Positions 8,108-16,173 of a DNA stretch of 64,000 nucleotides are shown here, piece by piece (the stretch's first letter is position 1; every line of letters begins with the position of its first letter). Location of the stretch: positions 62,001-126,000 of the forward strand of contig JANQQU010000089.1 in NCBI GenBank assembly GCA_028284905.1, read 5' to 3'. This DNA comes from Calditrichia bacterium (GTDB lineage: Bacteria; Calditrichota; Calditrichia; RBG-13-44-9; J075). Made by a program: the position numbers and the translations under genes. The notes below the pieces were generated by a model. It saw only the letters and a list, made by a program, of their open reading frames with translations. It was not told the origin of the DNA and made no database searches.

Positions 8108-9559
8108 ATGCTGTTTAATTCATTTGAATTTACGCTTTTTTTTCCGATAGTCGTATTTACATTTTTCCTGCTTCCCCATCGTTTTCGTTGGGCATTCCTA
8201 CTCGGTGCCAGCTACTACTTCTATATGTGCTGGAAGGCGGAATATCTCGTATTGATTATTATCTCCACCCTGATCGACTACTTTGCCGGTATTCAAATGG
8301 GCAAAATTTCCGAACAGGCAAAAAGGAAAAAATACCTTTATCTCAGTTTGCTGGCAAATCTGGGTATTCTATTCTCATTTAAATACGCAAATTTCTTCAG
8401 CGAATCCATGCGGATTGCGCTTCAGCAATTTAATATTTTCTATGAAATGCCCCTCTTCGATTGGCTGCTACCGGTGGGCATTTCATTCTATACATTTCAG
8501 AGCCTCAGCTACTCTATTGATGTTTATCGGGGAGAGAAAACCCCGGAGCATCATCTCGGTAAATTTGCCTTGTATGTTGCCTTTTTCCCGCAATTGGTCG
8601 CCGGTCCGATCGAGCGCTCCGTGCGCCTGTTACCGCAATTCGACAAACCGGTTTCCTTCGATTATGACCGCGTTGTTTCCGGATTACGCCTGATGCTCTG
8701 GGGATTTTTCAAGAAGCTGGTGATTGCCGACCGCGTTGCGATCTACGTAAACGAGGCGTATAATCATCCCGCCGAGTATCAGGGCCTGGTATTGATTATC
8801 GCGACCTACTTTTTCGCAGTGCAAATCTACTGCGATTTTTCCGGCTACTCCGATATCGCGATCGGTGCGGCCAGAGTAATGGGCTACGATTTAATGACGA
8901 ATTTCCGGCAGCCCTACTTCTCCCGCTCTATCAGCGAATTCTGGCGGCGCTGGCATATTTCGCTTTCTACCTGGTTTAAAGATTATTTGTATATTCCCCT
9001 TGGGGGCAACCGGGTGGATAAATACCGTTGGTATTTCAATTTGTTTATGGTATTCCTCATAAGCGGTCTTTGGCATGGGGCCAACTGGACTTTCGTCTTT
9101 TGGGGCGCTTTACATGGGTTCTACCTGGTGTTCGCAATTGTATCTACGAATTTCCGGGATAGCCTGGCAAAACTAAGTGGTCTGGCCAGCCTCCCCTGGC
9201 TACGGAATGCGCTTAAAGTTTTCGTCACCTATCACCTGGTTTGGTTTGCCTGGATATTCTTTCGGGCCAACTCCATCGGCGATGCATTCCTGATTATCGA
9301 GCGGATGCTCATGCTGGATTTTTCCGGTGATGCCCTGGGCAATATTAGCCTGGCACTTGGCACGGGAGAATTCTTAATCGCGCTCGCTTTTATCGCTTTT
9401 ATGGAAATGGTTCATTTATTCCAGACCCGAATCAGCCTCCAACAATGGTTTACAGCGCGCCCACTGTATTTTCGCTGGTTAGTTTATTACACGCTGTTGT
9501 TAAGCATCACCTTGTTTGGTGTATTTAGCCGCAGTGAATTTATTTACTTCCAATTTTAA
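8108..9559 (+). CDS. MBOAT-family polysaccharide O-acyltransferase (AlgI-like)
   Basis: A 483-residue integral membrane protein with about ten hydrophobic segments and the MBOAT signatures: PQLVAGPIERS, the FWRRWHISLSTWFKDYLYIP block and SGLWHGANWTFVFWG containing the presumed catalytic histidine (H323). AlgI-type enzymes move an acyl (usually acetyl) group across the inner membrane and hand it to an SGNH partner that O-acylates the exported polysaccharide. The partner is probably the next gene, 11 bases downstream. A structured gap with a possible sigma-54 promoter precedes it. Confidence 0.95.
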   Translation: MLFNSFEFTLFFPIVVFTFFLLPHRFRWAFLLGASYYFYMCWKAEYLVLIIISTLIDYFAGIQMGKISEQAKRKKYLYLSLLANLGILFSFKYANFFSESMRIALQQFNIFYEMPLFDWLLPVGISFYTFQSLSYSIDVYRGEKTPEHHLGKFALYVAFFPQLVAGPIERSVRLLPQFDKPVSFDYDRVVSGLRLMLWGFFKKLVIADRVAIYVNEAYNHPAEYQGLVLIIATYFFAVQIYCDFSGYSDIAIGAARVMGYDLMTNFRQPYFSRSISEFWRRWHISLSTWFKDYLYIPLGGNRVDKYRWYFNLFMVFLISGLWHGANWTFVFWGALHGFYLVFAIVSTNFRDSLAKLSGLASLPWLRNALKVFVTYHLVWFAWIFFRANSIGDAFLIIERMLMLDFSGDALGNISLALGTGEFLIALAFIAFMEMVHLFQTRISLQQWFTARPLYFRWLVYYTLLLSITLFGVFSRSEFIYFQF

Positions 9560-9570
9560 GCTTTGATAAA

Positions 9571-10587
9571 ATGAGAATATTCAGCCGTTTAGTCACATTC
9601 ATTGTTGTGTTTTTAATCGCCTATTTTGGCGGCGCTGTGCTGCTTTCTGTCATTAACATCGGTAATCGACCGTTGATGAAAATTGCTACGCGCAACCCGG
9701 TCATTCCCGGCGATTTCGGATTCACCCTTCCCCGCTTTCAGGAAATTAACCAGCATCAGAATATAGATATCGTTTTTGTCGGCTCATCCCATTGTTATCG
9801 CACTTATGATACGCGTATTTTTGCGTCGAATGGCCTCCGGGCTTTTAATATGGGCACCACCGGACAAACCCCGCTAAACAGCTATTATCTCCTGAAGGCG
9901 TATCTGGAAAAATTGAATCCCCAGGTGGTTGTTTTCGATCTGAATTACCGGGTGATGAACCGGGATGGACTGGAAAGTTTTTATGACCTCTCAACCAATG
10001 CGCCCTACAATTCCGGATTTTGGGGAATGGCATTGTCGATTGGTAATCCCCATGCATTTAACGAAGCAATATCATCCTGGATACTCGATCTGCTGAACAA
10101 AGCCCCACAGTATACGCAAAAGGATCGGGATGGAGAAGCTTACACTCCCGGTGGATATGTAGAATTCACCGACTATCTTGAGGTCAATGAAGCGGATTTT
10201 TTACAGCCCTGGGAAGAGCCATCAGGCGGGTATCAGCCACAGGAAATTGAATTAAACCGCAGCCAGTTAGCATATATTGCCCGCATAATCGAATTGGTTA
10301 AATCCCATGGTGCTAAAATCGTGTTGCTGACAAAGCCGGAACCGCAGGAGAATTTGAAAGTAGTCGCCAACTACGATGAGATATCTACTGATTTTGCATC
10401 AATAGCGGCTAAATATGACATCCCGTTTTGGGATTATAACAAAATTGCCCATCCACTGAAAACTGAAAAACATTACCATGACAAAGAGTATCTCAACCCA
10501 TTTGGCGTTAACATTTTTAATGCGCTGTTGCTCCGGCAATTACAAACCGAAGGATTTCTCCCGGAAAATCTCAGTCGTGCAAAATAA
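9571..10587 (+). CDS. Membrane-anchored SGNH-hydrolase-like protein, partner of the MBOAT acyltransferase
   Basis: A 338-residue protein with one N-terminal membrane anchor (about residues 7-27) and a periplasmic SGNH-like domain. The nucleophile block is FVGSSHCYR (probable nucleophile S73), and GTTGQTPLN with YYLLKAYLEKLNPQVVVFD follows, as in AlgJ/AlgX- and DltD-like proteins that work with MBOAT enzymes. The C-terminal block reads HDKEYLNPFG, whereas relatives usually have D..HLN..G; the position expected for the catalytic histidine is tyrosine here, although histidines lie just before it. It probably receives the acyl group from the MBOAT protein and transfers it to the polysaccharide. 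A silent-domain role is an alternative if the histidine is truly missing. Confidence 0.75.
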   Translation: MRIFSRLVTFIVVFLIAYFGGAVLLSVINIGNRPLMKIATRNPVIPGDFGFTLPRFQEINQHQNIDIVFVGSSHCYRTYDTRIFASNGLRAFNMGTTGQTPLNSYYLLKAYLEKLNPQVVVFDLNYRVMNRDGLESFYDLSTNAPYNSGFWGMALSIGNPHAFNEAISSWILDLLNKAPQYTQKDRDGEAYTPGGYVEFTDYLEVNEADFLQPWEEPSGGYQPQEIELNRSQLAYIARIIELVKSHGAKIVLLTKPEPQENLKVVANYDEISTDFASIAAKYDIPFWDYNKIAHPLKTEKHYHDKEYLNPFGVNIFNALLLRQLQTEGFLPENLSRAK

Positions 10588-10825
10588 CTGGTAAGAGAAT
10601 CTTTCGCTTATTTCTTCATTGTTTATGCCGGACCAATACAAATACAGAAACGCCTTTCCATTTTTTTGATGCCCGGCAAAGTTTTTCGGCAAATCATGTC
10701 TAATATCATTTTCTGTATGAAAGAAATTACACACTTTGAGGCTCATACGAATAGCAGCAACGGCAGTTTAATGGATTTATGAATATGGAACGCTCCTTAA
10801 GATTGGAAATACTCAGAAGAATATC

Positions 10826-11890
10826 ATGAAATTATTGACAGACCTGCAAGTTTACACCACCCGCGTACGCCGCTTTCTGGAAGATCACAAAGTTGTGAAT
10901 CGCCCGGCTTTTGAAAAAGACCGTTTCCGTTTTTACGAAGATTTATGGCGAAAGACCGCCGCTGATATGGGTTGCCAGATCGAAGACTTTGGCAATGGTT
11001 ATTTCAAAATTTACAATCAGGATAACTGGACCTTCGTTTTGGAAGCAAAAGTAATGCTGGACGATCACCTTAGCCTGCGAATGGCCGGCAATAAGCCATT
11101 GGTGCACCGCATGCTCACCGAGGGGAATTTTCCTATTCAGGATTACTGCGAATACGGCATTCATAGCTTAAACAAGGCTATGGATTTTATCAAAGCAAAA
11201 GGGAAGCCCTGTGTCGTTAAACCGGCTGCCGGGAGTGGTGCTGGTAATGGCATCACTACCAAAATCACCAATTACAAACAATTAAAGAAAGCGTCCGTTT
11301 GGGCGGCGACCTTCTCGCCACGACTGTTAATTGAAGAAGAGATTCCCGGGGATTCCTACCGTCTGATGTATCTTGGAGGGAAATTTCTTGACGCCGTCCG
11401 CCGCAATCCTCCGGTAGTTACCGGCGATGGGAAAACAACGATTAAAAAGCTGATGCAAATCGAGAACAAACGCCGGCTGGACAGCGATAAAATAATTGCT
11501 TTATCCCCAATGTTAATCGATTTTGAGTGCCGTCTTTGCCTCAAGAAGATGGGTATTACCCTGAACTATATTCCCCAGCACCGGGAAGAAATCCCACTAA
11601 AAACGGTTTGCAATCAGAATACATCCGCAGAGAACGAATCGGTTACCCGGGAAGTGCACTCCTCAATTATCAAATATGGGGAAGAGATCTCGAAAATGTT
11701 CCGCCTGGATTTGGTCGGTGTAGATCTGATTACCCCGGATGTTTCCCAGCCACTGGAGAAAGTAGGCGGGGTTATTAATGAGATCAACACCAATCCCGGT
11801 ATCCACCATCATTACCTCATCAACAATCCGGATAAAGGCGTGCCGGTTGCGCAACGCATCCTCGAATACATTTTAGCAAAGCAGCAATAA
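10826..11890 (+). CDS. ATP-grasp ligase related to cyanophycin synthetase / glutamate ligases
   Basis: A 354-residue protein with an ATP-grasp fold. After an N-terminal domain, the nucleotide-binding part begins near GNKPLVHRML and contains CVVKPAAGSGAGNGI (the Gly-rich lid), LLIEEEIPGDSYRLMYLGG, and the metal-binding C-terminal block INEINTNPG. The stretch GDGKTTIKKLMQIENKRR is typical of cyanophycin synthetase and related ligases. Such enzymes join carboxylates to amines through an acyl phosphate. The substrate cannot be read from sequence; an amino acid or amine linked to a sugar acid is a reasonable guess from the context. A 238-base gap separates it from the SGNH gene, and another ATP-grasp gene follows after 25 bases. 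Confidence 0.85.
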   Translation: MKLLTDLQVYTTRVRRFLEDHKVVNRPAFEKDRFRFYEDLWRKTAADMGCQIEDFGNGYFKIYNQDNWTFVLEAKVMLDDHLSLRMAGNKPLVHRMLTEGNFPIQDYCEYGIHSLNKAMDFIKAKGKPCVVKPAAGSGAGNGITTKITNYKQLKKASVWAATFSPRLLIEEEIPGDSYRLMYLGGKFLDAVRRNPPVVTGDGKTTIKKLMQIENKRRLDSDKIIALSPMLIDFECRLCLKKMGITLNYIPQHREEIPLKTVCNQNTSAENESVTREVHSSIIKYGEEISKMFRLDLVGVDLITPDVSQPLEKVGGVINEINTNPGIHHHYLINNPDKGVPVAQRILEYILAKQQ

Positions 11891-11915
11891 AACAGATACG
11901 ATTGTGGAATTTAAG

Positions 11916-13091
11916 ATGACTAAAAAGAAAAAACCTCCGGTCGTTATTTTAGGCGGCTCATCCAATGCACTGGCAGTTGCCCGCACATTGGGTAAACGTG
12001 GCATTGATATCTACCTTGCGGTGATGGAGAGAAATTGTGCGACATTCACCCGTTATGCGAAAAAGGTATACCCGATTCATGATAAGAAAAAGATAGCGGA
12101 GAACTGGCGCGATCTGCTGCTTTCCGGCCAGCATGCCTATCTACATGGCAGCGTCGTATTTCCCTGTAATGATGACGCCCTGGAATTTATCGCCAACCAT
12201 AGAAAAGAATTGCAAACACATTACATTCTCGACGAATCCGACCCGGAATTTGTATTGAACATGCTCAACAAACGACGGACCCTGGAGCTCTCCGAGAAGA
12301 TTGGCATCCCCTATCCAAAATTTGCCGCGATTGAATCTCGCGAAGATATCGAAAAAATAGATAAAGACATCCAGTTTCCGCTGATTGTCAAACCACAGCA
12401 TTCTCATCTTTTTCAGAAAGCATTTAACGGGGAAAAGCTCTTCTTCGTTAATAACTGGGATGAACTTCATCAACGCCTGGCGCAGGTTTTGGAGAATGAT
12501 CTGAAAGTCATTCTCAACGAGATGATTCCCGGACCGGATACGCAATTAGCCAGTTATTATACTTATATCGATAAAAATGACAACCTGCTTTTTCATTTCA
12601 CCAAAAAAGTGATTCGCCGCTTTCCGAAAAACAACGGACAAGGCTGCTACCATGCAACAGAGTGGAATCCGGAAGTTGCGGAAGTTGGTTTGCGCTTTTT
12701 TAAGGGCGCCGGATTACGTGGGCTTGGTAACGTGGAATTCAAGAAAGATCTGCGCGATGGGCAATGGAAAATTATTGAGTGTAATGCGCGTTTCACCGCG
12801 GCTCATGAGCAATTGATTCGTTGCGGCATGGATACTTCGTTAATCGTCTACAATCACCTTGTTGGTTTACCGGTACCGAAGATCGATACTTTCCAAGAAA
12901 ATGTCACCCTCTGGTTCCCCCGGCGTGATTACCTGGCATATAAAGAACTAAAGCAGCTGGGCGAACTCTCTTTTGGCGGCTGGCTGAAAAGTATCGCCAA
13001 GCCCCAGGTATTACCGCATTTTCGCTTTCTGGACCCGATGCCGACAATATCACCATTTATTGACTCTGTTAAAAACCGGCTTTTCGGTTGA
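11916..13091 (+). CDS. ATP-grasp carboligase-like protein (COG3919 type)
   Basis: A 391-residue protein with an N-terminal pre-ATP-grasp Rossmann-like domain (PVVILGGSSNALAVARTLG) and an ATP-grasp domain: FPLIVKPQHSHLF as the lysine strand, KVILNEMIPGPDTQ, and WKIIECNARFT as the acidic metal-binding strand. It is paralogous to the N-terminal half of the protein at 16174, since both share the opening LG..........LG pattern and order of motifs. Members of this group are described only as putative ATP-dependent carboxylate-amine ligases. ATG 11916 is preferred over an in-frame GTG at 11904 because GTGGAA lies at a suitable distance upstream. It may act with the preceding ligase in modifying a glycan precursor. 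Confidence 0.82.
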   Translation: MTKKKKPPVVILGGSSNALAVARTLGKRGIDIYLAVMERNCATFTRYAKKVYPIHDKKKIAENWRDLLLSGQHAYLHGSVVFPCNDDALEFIANHRKELQTHYILDESDPEFVLNMLNKRRTLELSEKIGIPYPKFAAIESREDIEKIDKDIQFPLIVKPQHSHLFQKAFNGEKLFFVNNWDELHQRLAQVLENDLKVILNEMIPGPDTQLASYYTYIDKNDNLLFHFTKKVIRRFPKNNGQGCYHATEWNPEVAEVGLRFFKGAGLRGLGNVEFKKDLRDGQWKIIECNARFTAAHEQLIRCGMDTSLIVYNHLVGLPVPKIDTFQENVTLWFPRRDYLAYKELKQLGELSFGGWLKSIAKPQVLPHFRFLDPMPTISPFIDSVKNRLFG

Positions 13092-13411
13092 GTGTTTTCA
13101 CCTGCCGCCCTGAGAAATTTAACCATTCCGGCAGCTCATTAATCATAACAAAAGCTTTTAGAGTGGGACAGGCAGGTATATTTCATTTTATTTTGTCTTG
13201 TCGCTATTGAATCATTTAATCACAACAACAGAGGGTGAAATATTTAAATTGCGTGCCTTGAATCATGGATTCTTACCATTTTTTGTTCTAAAATATACCT
13301 ATCCATGCGTCCCGGGTAGAAAAAAACTGCCCTAGATAGAACGTCGCCGGAAATTTGCTGGAGAATTCGGCGCCCAAGTAGTTATTGTCTAAGCCAAACT
13401 GATGGATCATT
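13092..13411. other. Intergenic region, 320 bases
   Basis: It is AT-rich and holds no convincing open frame, RNA gene or terminator. It probably carries a promoter for the O-antigen-ligase-like gene, but no clear -35/-10 or -24/-12 pair was found. CGCCG and CGGCG at about 13348 and 13370 could pair weakly. Confidence 0.5.
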
Positions 13412-14740
13412 ATGAGCGTTACCGCGATATTTTTTCTGATTTTTTACGTCGGCGGGTTATTGTTAACCTTTCGCAACCCCTATTATGGTGTCTTAACCTA
13501 CATGTTCGAATGGCATTATCATCCGCCTTATTATTGGTGGGGAGATGAAGTACCGGATTTCGTCGGAGGCCGTTGGTCCTTTGCTATCGCATTGGCAACA
13601 TTGGTCAGCTGGATTATACATCGCCGTAAACTGGCGCCTTTACATGAACCAAAATACACCACAAGTATCTGGTTATTATTTATAATTTTAAATATGCTTT
13701 GGGTCTCTGTGGGTGTGGCGATTCTTCCCGACGTCAGCATGGACAAAACCAACGAAATTTTCAAAGTATGGATTAGCTTCCTCCTGATAACTACCTTGAT
13801 TCGCACCTTCAAGGATTATGAGTTAATGGTCTGGCTATTATTACTTTGGGCGACCTATTGGGGATTTACCTCCTGGCAAGTTGGGGGGAACCGCGATATC
13901 GGGGTAATGGCGCCGAACACTACCGAGGAAAATGCGGTTTCGGCGCATATAATTGCCATAATGCCATTCTTCGGAGTTTACTTCCTGAAAGGCAATCGCT
14001 GGGGGAAAGGCCTGGCAGTCGTCGGCATCGTCTTTGCGATTAACCTGCTGATTCTGGCGAATAGCCGTGCGGCGCTGGTCGGTCTGGCCGCTATTGCACT
14101 GGCATCTATCTTCCTTTTTAAAGGCAAGATTCGTTTCGCTGCAATTCTCGGCATACTCGTTGTAGGATTTCTCTTTAGTCAATTAGGTAATGAAACCTTT
14201 GCTGAACGACAATCTACCCAAACTTATGATGATGGCTCTGCAACCAGCCGATTACACCTTTGGGCCGGTGGATGGGAAATGTGGAAGGACCATCCCTTCG
14301 GGGTTGGCGGTGGAGGGTTTATAGATCTCTCCATGGAATACGTTCCGGAAATACATAGTCCGAAATCCCAGCACAATACTTTCGTAGCGGTTTTTACCGA
14401 CTGGGGCTTCTTCGGGCTTATTTTCTACCTGGGCTTCCTGGGACACACCTTTTTTATACTAGCGAGGATAAAGAGTGAGGCGAAGCGAATGCCAATGCTC
14501 AAAAAATTTGGGCCTGAAGCCACAGCCGTACAGCTAGCGCTGATCGGTCTTTGTGGCGCCGGTTTGTTCCATAGTCGCCAATATGCAGAAATTGTCTACT
14601 GGCTCTGTTCTTTTTCCCTGATGCTGCAAAATATAATGAAAACTGAAGTTGAAATGATGAAGCGGGAGCTGGATAAACCGATTAAAACCGATGATTTTCC
14701 GGAAACGGCAACGTCGCTCCTCCAAAACCCGGTAACATAA
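13412..14740 (+). CDS. O-antigen ligase/polymerase-like membrane protein (Wzy_C family)
   Basis: A 442-residue polytopic membrane protein with about ten to twelve hydrophobic segments. The Wzy_C/O-ligase core is visible as LILANSRAALVGLAAIAL, then the large periplasmic loop with SRLHLWAGGWEMWKDHPFGV and HSPKSQHNTFVAVFTDWG. The N-terminus (FRNPYYGVLTYMFEWHYHP) resembles the EPS/exosortase-associated O-ligase subfamily. It is the best candidate for the Wzy polymerase or for a ligase that moves the glycan to an acceptor; sequence does not separate these. Its stop codon overlaps the start of the next glycosyltransferase by one base, so the two are translationally linked. Confidence 0.88.
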   Translation: MSVTAIFFLIFYVGGLLLTFRNPYYGVLTYMFEWHYHPPYYWWGDEVPDFVGGRWSFAIALATLVSWIIHRRKLAPLHEPKYTTSIWLLFIILNMLWVSVGVAILPDVSMDKTNEIFKVWISFLLITTLIRTFKDYELMVWLLLLWATYWGFTSWQVGGNRDIGVMAPNTTEENAVSAHIIAIMPFFGVYFLKGNRWGKGLAVVGIVFAINLLILANSRAALVGLAAIALASIFLFKGKIRFAAILGILVVGFLFSQLGNETFAERQSTQTYDDGSATSRLHLWAGGWEMWKDHPFGVGGGGFIDLSMEYVPEIHSPKSQHNTFVAVFTDWGFFGLIFYLGFLGHTFFILARIKSEAKRMPMLKKFGPEATAVQLALIGLCGAGLFHSRQYAEIVYWLCSFSLMLQNIMKTEVEMMKRELDKPIKTDDFPETATSLLQNPVT

Positions 14741-16143
14741 TGAAACGACTATTAATTGTATCGACAAATTTTCCGCCATCGATATCGATTGGCACCCAGC
14801 GGATTCTGCGAATATCCAAGTATCTGGATCCTTCACAGTGGCAGGTATCTGTCCTGACCTTAAAGGAACATTACTATCCTGATATGAGTCATCGCACCGA
14901 TGATGATAAAGGTGATATCCTTAATAAATTAAATATCCACCGCGCCGGTAAAATTGACCCGGTTGAAAGCATGCTGAAGCTCCGGGAATCTATTAGTGGC
15001 AATGGCAAGCAGAATAACAGCGGCATCGCCAAAGCAGCTCCCAAGAAAAAAGAATCGGAAAAAAATGGCAAGGCGAATTATTCCGAAAAAATCAAGGCAA
15101 AACAGAAGCAATCCTTCTGGTCGCAAATAAAAGATTTTGCGACTGGCATTATGCAATTTCCCGATAAAAACGTCACATTCTTTCCCCTGGCGCTGATGCG
15201 CGGATATCGGATTATCAAAAAAGAGAAAGTCGATGTTATTTTCTCCAGTTCCCCTCCGCACAGTATGCACCTGATCACCGTTTGGCTGAAAAAGCTAACC
15301 GGTAAAAAACTGGTGGTCGATTTCCGTGATCCCTGGGCCCGTTCCCCCTGGCATGATGAAGAGCGGGAATTGAACAAGTTTGAGCAGTGGAAGCATGATA
15401 AAATTGTTTCCCTGGAAAAATGGGTTGTCGAACATGCCGACAAGGTGGTTCTGGTAACCAAAGAGATGCGTGACGATTATGTCCGTCATTATGATTATTT
15501 ACCGGCAGATAAATTTATCTGGTTTTCCAATGGCTATGATCCCGATACGGTTCAACCCAATGCTATGTATCGCAATGGAAAAACCGAAGCACCGGAAAAG
15601 GTTAAATTTATTCATGCCGGTTCGTTGTACAAATATCGCGACCCTACCACTATCCTGAAGGCATTGAAGCTACTGGTGGATAAGAAAGAAATCGATCGTT
15701 CCAGAATTGAGTTTCTCTTCATCGGGGGCATCAATACCGACCAGGCACATATTCCTGATATGACCAAAGAAATGGGCATCGATGACATGGTTAATTTTAT
15801 GCCACCGGTCAGCTATAATTCAGTGATGGAGTATATGGTCGCCAGTCACATCCCGATTCTCCTGCAGCCGGTGACCCGCCTGCAGCTACCGGGGAAATTT
15901 TTCGATTATCTCTGCCTGCAAAAGCCAATACTGGCTGTGGCAGAGCCGGAAAGTGCGACGAAACATATGGTCGAAGAGCATTTTGGCATCTTCGGTGATG
16001 TGAACAAAGTGGAAGATGTTGCCAAAGCGATCAAGTTTCTCTACGACAATCCGTTCTACAACTTCAATACAATCGAAGAGAAACGCGAAAAGTTCAACAT
16101 GGCGAAATCCATTCACACTTTCCAGGAAATACTGAACGTTTAA
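14740..16143 (+). CDS. Glycosyltransferase (GT4-like) with lysine-rich insert
   Basis: A 467-residue GT-B glycosyltransferase. The N-terminal domain starts KRLLIVSTNFPPSISIGTQR, which is typical of GT4 enzymes of surface-glycan loci. A charged, Lys/Asn-rich insertion at about residues 95-130 (PKKKESEKNGK) looks disordered. The acceptor domain continues with VVDFRDPWARSPW, and the donor domain has FIHAGSLYKYRDP and QLPGKFFDYLCLQKPILAV. It lacks the fully canonical E-x7-E spacing, so the family assignment is less firm than for the gene at 6777. The start codon overlaps the preceding stop codon. Confidence 0.85.
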   Translation: MKRLLIVSTNFPPSISIGTQRILRISKYLDPSQWQVSVLTLKEHYYPDMSHRTDDDKGDILNKLNIHRAGKIDPVESMLKLRESISGNGKQNNSGIAKAAPKKKESEKNGKANYSEKIKAKQKQSFWSQIKDFATGIMQFPDKNVTFFPLALMRGYRIIKKEKVDVIFSSSPPHSMHLITVWLKKLTGKKLVVDFRDPWARSPWHDEERELNKFEQWKHDKIVSLEKWVVEHADKVVLVTKEMRDDYVRHYDYLPADKFIWFSNGYDPDTVQPNAMYRNGKTEAPEKVKFIHAGSLYKYRDPTTILKALKLLVDKKEIDRSRIEFLFIGGINTDQAHIPDMTKEMGIDDMVNFMPPVSYNSVMEYMVASHIPILLQPVTRLQLPGKFFDYLCLQKPILAVAEPESATKHMVEEHFGIFGDVNKVEDVAKAIKFLYDNPFYNFNTIEEKREKFNMAKSIHTFQEILNV

Positions 16144-16173
16144 TATTTGAATTGAAAGCGGAAAATCTGAACA

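Noticed and set aside
10826-11890. Reading the first ATP-grasp gene as a full cyanophycin synthetase
   Set aside because: It is 354 residues long, whereas cyanophycin synthetases are near 870-900 and carry a Mur-ligase half that is absent here.
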